NCBI GenBank assembly: GCA_002897115.2
Contig: BCIH01000002.1
Span: 271,591 to 335,590, forward strand
Length of the DNA stretch: 64,000 nucleotides
Direction of reading: 5' to 3'
Origin: Prototheca cutis
Taxonomy: Eukaryota; Chlorophyta; Trebouxiophyceae; Chlorellales; Chlorellaceae
Numbering within the stretch: position 1 is the stretch's first letter; every line of letters starts with the position of its first letter. A program made the translations under genes and the position numbers. Shown in pieces: positions 11,571 through 23,121 of this stretch. Under the pieces are notes generated by a model. The model was not told the DNA's origin and did no database searches. It worked only from the letters and a program-made list of their open reading frames with translations.

Positions 11571-12551
11571 TCAGTTGTCAGCCTTCCGCCGGAAGGAGCA
11601 GCCTGCACGGGGAGGGACAGGGAGGAGAGACAAGGTCAGCACGACCAGCGTCGGCAACGGTCCCTGAACGGGCCCAGACCCTCTGCACATGCAAGATCTC
11701 TTCCGTTCACATGCCAAGCAATGTTCCTCCATGGAGCAGTAAACGGCAGGCTTCTCAAACACCCACATCAGGCACCGCAACGCTATCCTGCTGTGATGCA
11801 ACGCCAGGCAACCCCGACCTCGAATGACCCTCCGCATCCAAAACGCACCCTCAGTCAGGCGCGCCTTGCCGCCCGTGGGCACGCACAGCACGGTGTTGCA
11901 GTTTGTGCACACGACGACGGTCTGGGAGTGGCTGAAGACCGTCGTGCTGCAGGGGGGGGGGTTTCAGAGGGAGAAGGTCAGTTTCCCAAGCGCCAGCACC
12001 ATTGCAGGCCCAGCAGAGCCTTGGCCCCCCCATCATTCAGACCAGATGGCCTATGCGAGTCCCGGCCTCAGACGGACACTCACATGTTGAAGCAGCCCTG
12101 GCACTTGACATCCATGAAGTAGGAGTTGGGCGAGGACACCAGCCTCTTCAGCTTGTGCTTGCGCTTCTCAAGCTCCTTGGGAGGGTTGAGCAGGTCGATA
12201 TCGCAGGCGAGCACCTGCGCGGAACGGGGGCGGGCGAGGCAATCAGTAATTTCCCGTGCCCGTGACAAAGATGCTTCCAGGTCGTCCTGGCCCCCAGTCC
12301 GAGGATCTGGAGCCTTCCCGGGACCACAGTCGCCGATGGAAGGCCGGCCGGGGGGTCAGCCAAGGGACTGCCCGGCCTCAGCCGCCCCTCCGTCCAGCGG
12401 CCTCTCTCAACCAAAGTATCAAGAGGCGTCAGAGGTGATCGCCTGGCCGCCTACCCTCCCATGCACCGGGACGCCTCCTCCCTCGCTTTGCCGGCCCCGC
12501 AATGCGGCGCTCGGCGCCCGGCTCCCAAGCCCAGTCATCTCCGCTCACCAT
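11571..12551 (-). CDS. RPS27: Cytosolic 40S ribosomal protein eS27
   Basis: This small-subunit zinc-finger protein is assembled from four exons: 12549-12551 (only the ATG), 12084-12214, 11849-11946 and 11571-11602. Phases agree and the product is 87 residues, against 84-86 in animals and plants. Exon 2 reads [20 protein letters not shown] and [11 protein letters not shown]. The zinc site is C-x2-C (KCQGC) plus C-x2-C (CTNC), followed by [16 protein letters not shown] first exon consisting of the start codon alone is common in ribosomal protein genes; the donor here is ATG|GTGAGC. A TGTAA poly(A)-type signal lies about 45 bases past the stop (plus-strand complement near 11520). Confidence 0.95.
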
Positions 12552-13341
12552 CTTTGCAGTGTCTCCTGCCACTACCAGGTTCGGACTGACACGAAAAGAG
12601 GGAGAGCCCGGCTCTGGGTCTGTCCTTTGGGCCGAGCTCTTCGCGCGCCGGGGTAAATGATGCTAGTGGGAAGTTTCCCGCCAAAAATATTACCGCACAG
12701 GTCTGGGGGGAGTTGGTGTTCCCAAATGTCCTTGTAATCTGCCCGAACAAGTGGCCACTGCGCGCTTTATAATTTCGCGCTGTCACTGAATAAATTCTGG
12801 TTGAATATGGTATGGAAGGAAACAACCTAAGCTCGAAATACGGGAGCAAGATGTGGAATGAAGCCATACATGCTCGGCCCGAGAACCCACATGGAAGCGT
12901 CGGGAAGCGCACGACCGTCCAGCGGCATCTGAGGCGTCGATGGATCCTTCCAGAACAAGGAGAGTGTTTCCTGGCACATTCTATGCAGCTGAGAGGTGCC
13001 CAGGAAGTCTCCTGGCTGGCTCCCGCTTCCCAGGGGTCCAGAACTTTGAGGAATGTTTCTGCAGAGGAACTACACATCAGACTGTCATGACGCCGAATCT
13101 GCCTAAACAATCCTCATGCGATGGGGATGAAAGAGCGTTCAATTCTGTTTGAAATGCCCCAGCCCTGTCCTGAGAGTGCACAGGGGCGCCAGGTGTCACT
13201 GTTGGATTTAACAGACCACGCTTCAATTCCAAGTTTGCAGCACGCATAGCCTGCAATGAAAAAAAGACAATGCTCCAAGTGGATGTGCCTCTGTATGAAA
13301 TGGAGATCCTGCAGTCCCTCTTAAAGGGCCCAGGATGTTTG
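12552..13341. other. Gene-poor stretch and eS27 promoter
   Basis: This lies between the eS27 start (12551, minus) and the 3' end of the LRR gene (13342, minus). I see no recognisable protein or RNA gene. Two E2F-like octamers occur in the part next to eS27 and are listed separately. Confidence 0.45.
12674..12780. promoter_or_regulatory. Pair of E2F-like sites upstream of eS27
   Basis: TTTCCCGCCAAAA at 12674-12686 and TTTCGCGC at 12773-12780 both match the E2F consensus TTTSSCGC. They lie about 125 and 225 bases upstream of the eS27 start codon. Function is inferred from the motif alone. Confidence 0.3.
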
Positions 13342-14508
13342 TCAGGTCAAGCTCCTCTTGCTGAGGTCCCGTGGCACGGCCTCCTTGAATCCGCCGCCCA
13401 TAACATTGGCACCCAAGGCTTTGCTGAACTTCTTTTGTCGCCGTGCCTCAAACGCCTCGTACCCCGGCGCCTGCGCCAGCTGTTTAGCGGTGATGGGGTT
13501 GCCCTCCAGATGGAGCGTCTGCAGCGCCTGGCACCCCTCCAGCAGCCCCGGCGGCAAGGCTTCCAGTGCATTGTTCTCGATCGACAGCTCCTGGAGCGAG
13601 GTCAGGGCCTGCAGTCCTTCAGGCAGCTCCGTCAGCCGATTGCCCCCAGCCCTCAGCGCCTCCAGGCCCGTGCAGCCCGTCAAGCTTCTCGGCAGCTTCA
13701 CCAGAGCATTTTCTGGAAGGTGGTCGTGGGTGCCGGGGTGGCAGCCACAGCCAGCTTTCGGGTTTTGGGGGCCACCCTTGCCTGTAGCAAGACAGCCAGC
13801 AGGCACAGACCTGCTCATTCGCCCATCATTCCGTAACATCTCTCAAACTCACAACACACCTGAGACGTCTAGTTCTCGAAGATGCGACATGTTCGCAAAG
13901 CAATCGGGAAGTTGACTCAGCTGGTTCCGGGAGACGTCGAGGGACTCGAGGTCCTTGAGCCCCGCAAGGCTGGGCAGGCTGGCCAGGCAATTGCCATCCA
14001 GTCGCAGCACCCGCAGGTAGCGCAGGGCCGCGATGCCTTGGGGCAGCGCCTGCAGACAATTGCGCGACAGCACCAGACGCCGCAGGCTGACCGCGGCGCA
14101 CACCTCGGGCGGCACACGCTGCAGCTGGTTGCCGCCTGCGTCCAGCACCCGTGCACCCTTGAGTGAGGCAATCGCCTCCTCTGGGAGCTCCTGGGGAGGA
14201 CGACGAGGGATACGGTCCGTTGGCTCATGGCACTGCCTGCACCCCTGTCCCCATACTTCTTGTCTACGCGGGGGCCAGTCAAACCCTTGAGAGAAACAAA
14301 ACACCCCCTCGGGAATACTCCATCAGATGTTAAGCGCACGACAACAAGCATCCAACCAGTAACAATGTACCTTGTACGCCTGATCTCTTATGGAGATGAT
14401 GCCAGAGGCCTGCCATGTCCTCTCTCGCCGCTCCCTGTCCGCCCGTGTGGCGGGACGCAGGCCCTGTCCCTGGCCTTCCTTCTGAGGGGCGGAACAGCAA
14501 TTGCCCAT
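13342..14508 (-). CDS. Leucine-rich-repeat protein, LRRC57-like, with N-myristoylation signal
   Basis: Three exons (14371-14508, 13860-14190, 13342-13712) encode 279 residues. The N-terminus is MGNCCSAP: Gly2 followed by two cysteines is a classic dual myristoylation/palmitoylation signal, so membrane anchoring is likely. SGIISIRDQAYKELPEEAI aligns with the entry to the repeats in human LRRC57 (GVFQLKDRGLTEFP). About eight short-type LRRs follow (for example LRVLRLDGNCLASLPSLAGL, LQTLHLEGNPITAKQLAQAP). The tail GYEAFEARRQKKFSKAL also matches LRRC57-type ends (GYxxxxxRxxxKF). Human LRRC57 is 239 residues; the extra length here is an N-terminal insertion and a basic tail. Its molecular role is not known. 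Confidence 0.85.
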
Positions 14509-14872
14509 CCCATGCCTTCCTGGAGGCTTGCGTATCACATTGGCCCGAGATCGATCACATAAGGGTGCGCGCTTGTTTGCGTCGTGACCTCCGCTCCCGA
14601 AGCAGTAATAACTTTTTTTGAGAGGAAATTTGGAGAGAGCGCCAAAATGTTGATGGGAGGCATCCCCCGGGGTATCCAAGAAATGCACGGTCAGACTTGG
14701 CATGCATTAATTGCGTGTCCCTCGACACTTTTTCGCAGTGCAGAGGTCAGCGCGGGCTCGAACCCAGAGGCCGAAACCAGCGGCGGCACGACACGGGTTC
14801 CAGCCCGGAGGCCGAAACCCGCGGCCATATGGCTCATGCCAAAGGAAGGAAGGTGTGCCAGGGGGCGAATGC
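14509..14872. other. Non-coding stretch with a short direct repeat
   Basis: This is the 5' flank of the LRR gene followed by a short near-duplication: GAGGCCGAAACC occurs near 14768 and again near 14811. I see no gene. Confidence 0.4.
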
Positions 14873-15112
14873 TCAGCCCTGCCCTGGCGTCTTGGGCGTC
14901 TCGAGCTTCTTGTCAAAAGGCTCAGGTCTAACGTTGGTGTTGTTGACGACCGCACACAACCCCAGGAAGCGGATGTTTGCGCCTGCGTTGTCGTCGCGGC
15001 GATGGATCACGCCGCATGCCGGGCACTGCAGGACAGAGTGGCTCCAGTTGGCGCTGGCAATGTGGACCAGGCACCCTTTGTGATGGCACTTGCAGCAAAT
15101 CTGCGGAGCGGC
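14873..15112 (-). pseudogene. Fanzor/TnpB-like C-terminal fragment (zinc ribbon plus RuvC-III)
   Basis: An open frame on the minus strand ends at 14873 and contains, in order, ICCKCHHKG, LQCPACGVIHRRDDNAGANI and RFLGLCAVVNNTNVRPEPFD. Two CxxC pairs followed by an RD-x-NA-x2-NI motif are the hallmark of the OrfB/TnpB zinc ribbon, where the Asp is the third RuvC catalytic residue. The NI...RPxPF ending is typical of Fanzor, the eukaryotic RNA-guided relatives of TnpB. A plausible 3' splice site (CCGCTCCGCAG) directly precedes ICCKC, at about 15112. I could not find RuvC-I or RuvC-II upstream between 15112 and 16750, so this is either a relic or the last exon of a gene I cannot reconstruct. Confidence 0.55.
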
Positions 15113-17018
15113 ATGTTTGGTCCGGGGGGGTTTGGGCGGCTCCCAGCCAGTTGACACCTCGCATGCAGCGTGCGCTCGTGCTTGTGAAAGCGCACTCTGC
15201 ACATGCGCACCCACACATAAGCGCACCCGCCACCCACCCACACGCGCACGTCCACACGCACCCGCCTACCCACCACCACACAACGGTGGCCGCAGATGTG
15301 CAACGGTGCCTCCGTGGATTTGCCGATCGGATGTTGCAGCTGTTGACAGACTGGCTATCAGGCGGCAGCAAAGCAGGGGGCCAGGACCAGCCCAGGGTCC
15401 TGCCGGGGATCTGGGAGCTCGCCAGGAGTCTGGCGAGCGGTGCGAAAGTGCAGACCCTGCAGTAACATGCCACACAAAAGATTGCGGCCACTGACGCAAT
15501 GTAACGGTCGCCCTGTGGGCTCCACACGTCTCCCACTCTGCAGTGTGGAAATGGTTGGAATTGTTACCCCCCAGGCTGCCCGTTGGCCTGCCCCGCAACC
15601 ATCGCATCCTGGTGGATTCCACATTTTCCAACCATGCTTTCTTTCTTGCCACGATTCGCCCTTCTAGTGACTAGTAGCTCTTTCTCGCCTTGCACGCATG
15701 GCCTACAATTCCCGGCCTGGGACTCTTTCCCATCTCAGACAATGGTCCTTGTATCGTTGCATGGCAGCACAGTGTTCCGTTCCGGGAAGTGGCGTAATGA
15801 TCAAGGGTCTTTAAGACGGTGTTGGTGAAACCACTTCAGTCGCGAATACCAGGTGCTCTTTCCATCTCTCATCTTCTAAGATTTGTTGATATAAACAATT
15901 CTGGAAGAAAAAGGCGCTGCAAAGGCCTATTCGCGCTGTTCAAAGCGTCCGATCCCTGGTACGGCGCTCCGCGGGTGCTTTGGACGAGAACTGCGTGCAG
16001 GCACGCCCACCTCCTTCTCAGAGGTGCCCGCAGACTGCGTCAGCAATTTGGGATACAAATTGTCGTGCAGCGGGCGAGGTTGGTGGGCGTAGGAGGGCCC
16101 TGAAGACCATTTGTCAAGAATTCGCGCGGATTCGGAGAGCGGTGTCGGGAGGATGCCTGGGTCGAACAGGAAGGCGCCCCACACTGTGCCCAGGACCATG
16201 TGCTCGCCCCTGACCGAGGTTGCCCTGGGACACCCAGGTCGTTCCCACGACCCCGTTGGAAAATGCCATCTGCTGAGCAGGTGTGTGCTTCAGGTATTCA
16301 CGGTAGCGCAGCGATTGGAGTGCAGGTTGCTTTCCGTGTTTTTCTGCACTGTCTCGTCGCAGGCTGAGTGACCAGGGTGGTGGCACAGTTCGACAATCGA
16401 TACGCCGTGCGTGCAGACCGTTGCCGCCCTGTGGTGACACCTGCTGGAGCGTGCAATTGGTGATCACACCCATTACAGGTGCGTGGACCCAGTTTGGGTC
16501 GTTGACTGGGCGGTCCCGGGTGGGACGACCCCTGATCCCCTCGCGCTGCAGTGGTTCGGTGTTGCACTGTTGCCAGGCATCAGACCGGGGCGGGAAGGCC
16601 TTCGGCTGCCTGGGGTGCGGGCCCTCCGGCCGGCGTCCTCACGTAGCGCTCGGCTCACGCCTCCAGGACCAATACAGCTTGTCAATAAATTCATTATCCC
16701 ATTATATTTCGTTTTTGCAGCTGTTCAGGTGCGAGCCCTGGGCTGATCCCTGACCCTAGTCCCCCTGACAGGCGCGCCCTGCCAGAATCCCCTGGCGTGC
16801 ATCTCTCTGTGATCCAACCCAGGTGCGTGCGACGCCGCGCAACCTTGACCTTCATGATTCAATTCGATTAGCTGCAGACCCGGCGCCTAGGTGTGGCACC
16901 CTTCGTGGTGTCCAAGAAAACCTCGTCCACGAGTTCTCGGCCCGTCCTCTGGCTGGAAACCCCTTCCGCCCTTTCGACCACCCCTCCCCCCACCCCCTCC
17001 CCCGACAGGATCCAACCC
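15113..17018. other. Gene-poor stretch upstream of the AP2 gene
   Basis: These 1.9 kb hold no gene I can recognise. Near 15180-15290 there is a CA/CG-rich low-complexity run (repeated CACGCACC-like units). The part after about 16700 must include the AP2 promoter and 5' UTR. If the Fanzor-like fragment is the end of a larger gene, its other exons would lie here on the minus strand. Open frames exist, but none shows a convincing RuvC motif. Confidence 0.4.
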
Positions 17019-18844
17019 ATGGACATGGGGGTGGACCTGGTCCAGGCAGATGGCCCAGGCCCCCTGGGTCCCTCCATGGTCCACCTACTGGGCCCAGGGT
17101 ACTTGGACACCCTGGGTCTGCTCCCTCTGCCCAGCACCGGCGCCGCGGGCGTTGCCAGCGGCCTGACCACGGGCTTCACTCCCCCTCTCCCCGACCTCAC
17201 CGACACCGGCATGCACGGCACCTACCCGGACCACCTGTTGCAGCTCTACCTTGGTCACGCCGGGCCGGGAGTAAGCGGCCCGGCGCCCGCCCAGCCGCCA
17301 CCCGGCGACGGCGTGCTGCGTCTGCGCGGCGTGTCGCCCCTGCCGGGCACCACGGTGGACAACCCGCTGGTCTCTTACGTTATCGGCAAGGTGGGACAGC
17401 CACTGAGTGATGCCTGGGGCACAGGCGTCGAGCCATCCTCCCTCGCCGGCGGGGCCGACTCGCACCAGCAGCAGCAGCAGCAGCAGCGACAGCGGCAAGA
17501 GGACCAGCAGCAGCAGATTCGGTGCACCGGCCCTTCCAGCAGCAACCGCACCGAGGGTGGGGACTACGACCCCCGGGGGTTCCTGGACACGACGACGCCG
17601 GGCATGGACGGCGCCGCCATGAGGTCATCGGCCGGTGGCGCCGGGCTCCAGCAGGGTCCCCGGGTTGGCAGCGGCGGCACTGACGGGGACGCGTTGGGTC
17701 TGTACGATGGAGGTGCGGGGGCCATGGGCCTCGTGGGCGCACACTTCCCTCCCACGCCCGGCAAGACGAGCGGCGCTGCTCCTGCGCTCGCGCCGCTGTC
17801 CCCCTCTTCCCGTGCCGCACCACCTGGCAGCCCCGCGACCGCGCGGCCCCGAGGCAGTGGCGCTCGAGGCAATGGCGGTGAGGGCCCGGCAGGTGCCCGC
17901 CGTGCCGGCCCTGGCGCCGGTCTGGGCGCGCAGGACAAGGGCTCTCGGAGTTCGCAGTTCCGCGGCGTGACCAAGCACCGTCGGAGNGGGCGGTACGAGG
18001 CGCACATCTGGGTCAAGGACCTTGGCCGCCAGGTGTACCTGGGCGGCTACGAGTGCGAGGAGCACGCGGCAGAGGCGTACGACATCGCGGCGCTCAAGTG
18101 CAAGGGCCGACGGGGGTGCAAGACCAACTTCGACCTGACAAAGTACGCGGATCTGTTAGGCTGCATCGACCGCATGACGATGGAGGAGCTGGTGATGGCG
18201 GTGCGGCGGCAGAGCCAGGGTTTCAGCCGCGGCACGTCGTCCTTTCGAGGCGTCACCCGCCACCCCTCGGGCCGCTGGGAGGCGCGCATCGGCGTGCCGG
18301 GGTCGAAGCACATCTACCTGGGCCTGTTCCTCGAGGAGCGGGAGGCCGCGCAGGCGTACGACCGTGCCCTGGTCCGGCTGAGGGGTCGCGGAGCTGCGAC
18401 CAACTTCGCGCTGTCGGACTACAAGGCGGAAATGGCCGACTACCACCGCATGCAGGCACGGCTCCTGGGCTCCGATGCCCTTTACTCTGAAATTTCCTCA
18501 AACCCCATGCTGTTTGAACGCTGGGTCAAGGGCGGCTGCGACGCGTTCCCGGAGCTGGGGTCCAGCCCCTCTTCCCACACCCAACTCCACCAGATTGAAG
18601 GTGAGCGTGCGGGGTACAATGAGCCTGGATTTGGGGGGTTATCCTTTTCGTTCTTCCTTGTTCTGCTTATTTGTTGTCATGCAGCTCCCCCATCCATTTC
18701 CTCCACACAAACATGACAGGCTCCAGCGAGAATCTGGGAGCCGCACCCGTGCTTCCGGCGCCGGCGGCCTCAGAGTCCAACCCGCGGCACGACCTGGCTG
18801 CGCTGTACCACGACGTCACGACGTCCTCTGTCCGCCAGCTGTGA
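17019..18844 (+). CDS. AP2-family transcription factor with two AP2 domains
   Basis: Exons 17019-18600 and 18720-18844 give 568 residues. The start was chosen as the first ATG in frame (MDMGVDLVQADGP); an upstream coding exon is possible because the frame stays open back to about 16893. The N-terminal half is Pro/Gly/Ser-rich with a Gln run (17467-17515). Domain 1 begins SSQFRGVTKHRR and continues GRYEAHIWVKDLGRQVYLGG (about residues 310-375). Domain 2 begins TSSFRGVTRHPSGRWEARIG (about 407-470). Double AP2 domains joined by a short linker are typical of the ANT/AP2 group of plants and green algae, which act as DNA-binding regulators. The target genes are unknown. An ambiguous base at 17987 falls in a Ser/Arg codon of domain 1. 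Confidence 0.92.
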
Positions 18845-19845
18845 CCTGGCAGCGGACTCTGCGGGCAGTGGAGGCGCCGGCACGGATCCTCGACCGTAGC
18901 GCACATATTTCTGGATCAAACAGGTCGACATCCGCAGCTCTGGCGGGCCGCCATTCCGGACCCGTACCTTGTTGTCACGTGCGCAGCTTTCAGCGCAGCG
19001 CCCCGTTCCCTGCTCTCTCGTACACATGAGCAAGGACCGGCAAACAGCGGCCGGGCGGTCGGGCGGGTGGGCGAACACTGTCCGGGGGGGTTGAAATCCC
19101 CTGGAGCCAGCGGCCTCATCCCGTCCTCCCCCGCCTGCCCCGCTTCCCGCACCACGTACCCTGTCCCGCTCGAGTCGCGTTGGGGCCACATCCCCCCCAC
19201 CACGCCAAGAGAAGGAAGGACACACCATCACAACCCATCCCCTGCTCAGCCATTCATCTCAGACCTTCCCACCTTATACAGCAGTTGAAAATTCTGACAC
19301 AGTGCCCTCCCCCTTCCCCCGTTTCGGTGCGTGACTCTCTCATTGGTGTGACCCCGTCTGATGCGTCGCTGTGCCGAAAGCGCCGGCAGCAATAGATGCC
19401 AAAACCCATTATGACCCACCTCTTGCATGTTGCCGGGCATGCCTCCTTGAAGCTCGATGGCAGCGCCCAATTTCCCGAATTATCCCCGGCGGCCGGTGGG
19501 GGCCGTGTCAGTGTTGAGTGAGCAGAGGCTTGTGGGCCCATCGCCCTCTCGACTCTAGAGCTCCATGCAGCGTCTTCCCCAAGCTCCCCCCTCCCCCGCC
19601 TGCCCCTTCCAGACCATAGATGCGCTGCTTTCTTGCTCTTTACAGAGAGCTGTGATGGATTCAAACAAAGCAGAAGAGACTGCTGGGAACGGGGCCCAAT
19701 GCTGTAATTATTTGTTTGTAAGGGGGGATGGCAAGGCACGCCGCCCACTGCTCGTGACTGGGAANCCCCCCTTTTACAACAAAAGGATGTCCCAACNTGC
19801 TTGCGTCCCTGCCACCACCCAGGACGTCCATGCCTCAACCACACT
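18845..19845. other. Intergenic stretch between convergent genes
   Basis: This is 3' flanking sequence of the AP2 gene (plus) and of STT3 (minus). The complement of a TGTAA poly(A)-type signal lies near 19775, about 70 bases past the STT3 stop. Ambiguous bases occur at 19765 and 19797. No other gene is seen. Confidence 0.45.
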
Positions 19846-22827
19846 CTACTGCTTGGCAGAGCCAGAGGGCTGCCGCGTCTTGGTGGGCACCTTGGCGGCC
19901 GGCCGCACCCGATTGGGGTTTGGCAGACCCGACTCGCGGTTGGGCTCCGGCAGCACCCGGTACACCCGGACCATCCAGTGCTCTGAAGTGAACACCTCCT
20001 CATAGTGGCTCAGACTGTGCCATCGACGTTGGGGGGTCGGGTTCTTAGGGTTAGGGTTGGGGGCATGCGCATGCATCACGCGACAGGCCTCTCAACTCCA
20101 TGACCCACCTTTCCATGCCCGTATCAACAAACCAAGCGCGTCCCTCCCCCCCACACACCCAAAAAATAAAATGAAAAATAAAAAAAGAATAATAAGAACG
20201 CACTCGAAATCGGTCAGCCCGATGACCTGCTGCCGAACGCGGTCAAAGCCGTAGGGCATGCCCATCATGGGCCCCACCCCGGCAAACCGGTAGTACGACA
20301 ACCTGCATGTATATATGTTTGTCGGGGCTTGAGAGCGCGCATCGCGGTTGCCTGGCAGATGGTTGGCTGTCTAATCTAGGAGGAGGTGATGGCCATGCTC
20401 ATGCCGCACCAACGAATCAATACACAAACCCTAAGACCCTGGGGCCGGCAATCAGACCTGTACATGGTGCTGTCGAGCATGGTCTTGCTGGCGTGCTGGT
20501 CGACTCGGTATTGACCCTGGGCCGAGAGGTAGTCCCGCTCGCGAATGTCCGGGAACACGCCACCGCCGATGCGGACCATCCACAGGAACTTGTTGATGTC
20601 GTCCGAGGGGTAGCCCAGGTACGACCCAAAGACGACGAAGACATACTCGACGTCCAGGCTCCGGAACACGGCGGCCGACTGCTCCTCGGGCAGGGACATG
20701 GCACGTCCCACCGTGGCAATGTGTGTGTTGTTCCATGTGTTGTTGTCCACAATCACAGTGCGGTTGGCCATGGCCGTGGCCTGGTAGCCATAGTCCCACC
20801 AGGAAGCCACTTTCGCATCAGCAGGGGTGTTGTGCGCCAGCCACGCGTACGCCTCGCGGAAATCGTCAAAGACCTTCACAGAACCGTCGGACGACCGTGA
20901 CTGCAGCACGATCGACGGCGCGGAGTAGTGCTCCGCCGCAATGTACACCGAGTGCCGGATGTACAGCGCCAGGGCAATAAAGATGGCTCCCAGCGCCACC
21001 GCCGCCACATCACGCGGCACCGGCGCTGGCGACGCACCCAGGCGGAACAACCAGTGGCCCTTGTCGCTCTTCTGCCTGGTTGCCGAGGTGCTGCCGCGCC
21101 CCGAGCCGCGGCCCTTGGAACCCGTCGTTGCCGTGGCGGAACCCTTGCCCTCACCCTCAGCCTTGGTGGCAGCATGGGACTCCTCGGCAGCAGCGTCCGC
21201 AGCGTGGAGACTGCCAAACAGGTAGGTCAGAACCTCGGACAGGGCCAGGCCCGACAGGCAGCAGGCCGCCGGGGCCAGGACCAGCATGAGACGAACCATC
21301 ACGCCCGAAAAGTACACCGCCGTGATGCCGTACAGTACCAGAAACAGGGACGCATCAGTCAGCGGCACAAACGCCGCGACCAGGCCCGCGGGGAAGAGCA
21401 GCGCCGCGACGTGAAGGTCAGAAAAGTACGACACCCACGTCGGCGGCTGGTGCTCGCTCACACTGGCAATGATTGGAATGTACTTGCTCGCATACGTCGG
21501 GTCCAGCAGCGACAGGCTCCGACCTTGGGTTTGTTGATGGGGGGTTCTGGGTGTATATGTGCCTGGTCACTTTCGTGGTCATGACGTACCCCTCCGTCAC
21601 TTGCGTGCTGATAGCATAACCCGCTGCCATCCCCCAGAACCCTGCCCAACCCCAACCGACACTCACCGGACCAGCCAAACGTGGGCGATGCAGCCATGTA
21701 GCCCGTGATGAGGACGAGGAGCACCGCGGCAATTGCGGTGCCGACGGTCCAGACGATGCGCTTGGCGGCCGTGTAGGCCCGTGGGGGCAGCACTGACTTG
21801 ACCCAGTGCGTGGCCATGACGACGTGGAGCAGGCCCCACACGGCAAAGGACGCAAAATGCTCGCTGGTGAGCACGGCGTTGAACCCGATGACGGGGATGT
21901 TCATGCAGGCCAGTGCGCCCAAGATGGCAAAGGGCGCATACGCGACGTAGAGTCCACGCGAGGCGCGGCCTGCGACGAGACAGGCCAGGCAGTGGATGGG
22001 CAGCAGGTTGACGATGAAACTGTAGCCGCCCCAGGATGCCACCATGTACAGGTACCCGGCGAACAACGCGGCCGCCCAGCGCAGGCTCCCCGTGTTGAGC
22101 GTGCGGACGTAGAGGAAGAAGACGGTGACCAGGGCCGTGATGGCCACAGACTCCAGATCGTAGCTCCCGGCCACGGAGCGCGAGATGTACGAGGGCACGA
22201 CCGCGATCAGCGCCGCGGACGCCAGGCCCGCCCCGTCCCCCCGGACCTCGCGCATGAAGAAGAACGTGGCCAGCGCGCACAGGCCCGAGAACAGGGGTCC
22301 CATGAACACGCAGACCTCCTGGATGTCCACAGGGCTCTGCAGCGTGTGCAGCAGCTTCCAGATCGCGCCGGCAGTGAAGATCAGGCCGGGGTACATCGTG
22401 CCGCCGACCACACGGCCCAGGGGGTACCACGTGAACGAATCGAAAAAGTTCCAGGTCTTCAGGAAACCCTCCTGGGTCAAGTAGCGAGTGACGCGGTAGT
22501 TGAAGTACGGGTCGAACTCGTGGATGACGCTCTCATACTTGATCACTGAAAACAGGCGGACCTGTGGGGGGTGGGGACGCACCAGCTGACGAGTCTGTGT
22601 GTATGGGCATGTGCATGGGGGAGAGTGCCATTGCACGTTATCAGCACATGGCATGACGACTCCTGCACCAGCCCTCTCACCGTGACGGCCAGGAGGCAGA
22701 TTGCCAGCAGCGCCACGGCCAGCACCACCCGGGAGCCCAGGCTGGAGCTGGAGGGCGTGGTTTGGGACACCGAGCTCTCGCCCTGGCCGCCTTGAGGGCG
22801 TGCCTGGGCTACAGCCACGTCCGCCAT
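19846..22827 (-). CDS. STT3: Oligosaccharyltransferase catalytic subunit STT3
   Basis: This enzyme transfers the lipid-linked oligosaccharide to Asn of nascent proteins at the ER membrane. Exons are 22681-22827, 21667-22561, 20458-21523, 20204-20302 and 19846-20014 (791 residues). Exon 1 gives the cytosolic end and first membrane segment. Exon 2 starts [20 protein letters not shown], with the catalytic DPYFNYR motif, and holds most of the membrane helices. The acceptor-recognition motif WWDYG is near residue 590, followed by [16 protein letters not shown]. The end reads [17 protein letters not shown] plus a basic tail of about 30 residues. A Gly/Ser/Lys/Glu-rich loop of about 55 residues around 21050-21210 is longer than usual. 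The intron at 20015-20203 contains a short telomere-like TTAGGGTTAGGGTT. Confidence 0.95.
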
Positions 22828-23121
22828 ATCTGAAGCGGAACACCAGGCCGGTCTAGGGCATGCGGGCGCCGCTCCTCCCCACGTGCAGCCGGAGGTGATC
22901 ACCCCGGTCACCAAGCCCCGCTGCCACCGAGGATCAAAGCGATCCCGATCCAATCCTCACTGTGACAACAGACAAACCAACGATCTGGGGTGAGCACCTT
23001 GCCCCGTGCGTGAGATCATGCCACCGGAGCACCAGTGTTCCCACATTTTTGTTTAGCTCCGGCCTGGTCGCCCCGGGCGGGCTTGATCCCATCGGTGTCT
23101 CCATCATTTCACAAGTCGGGA

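Noticed and set aside
12783..12977. Small minus-strand open frame upstream of eS27
   Set aside because: No similarity to a known family, and it lies in the promoter region of eS27.
15180..15290. CA/CG-rich repeated units resembling a spaced array (CRISPR-like)
   Set aside because: The units are short, irregular and without unique spacers of constant length; this is eukaryotic low-complexity DNA.
16114..16473. Possible upstream RuvC part of the 14.9 kb Fanzor-like fragment
   Set aside because: The minus-strand frame has no DPG-type RuvC-I or E-x-TS-x-C RuvC-II motif, so no link could be supported.
20038..20060. Telomere-like TTAGGGTTAGGGTT in an STT3 intron
   Set aside because: Only two units, inside an intron, and not flanked by subtelomeric features; chance or a tiny insertion.
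21806..22549. A 247-codon plus-strand open frame
   Set aside because: It is antisense to STT3 exon 2; its charged, Arg/Gly/His-rich composition is that of a shadow frame.
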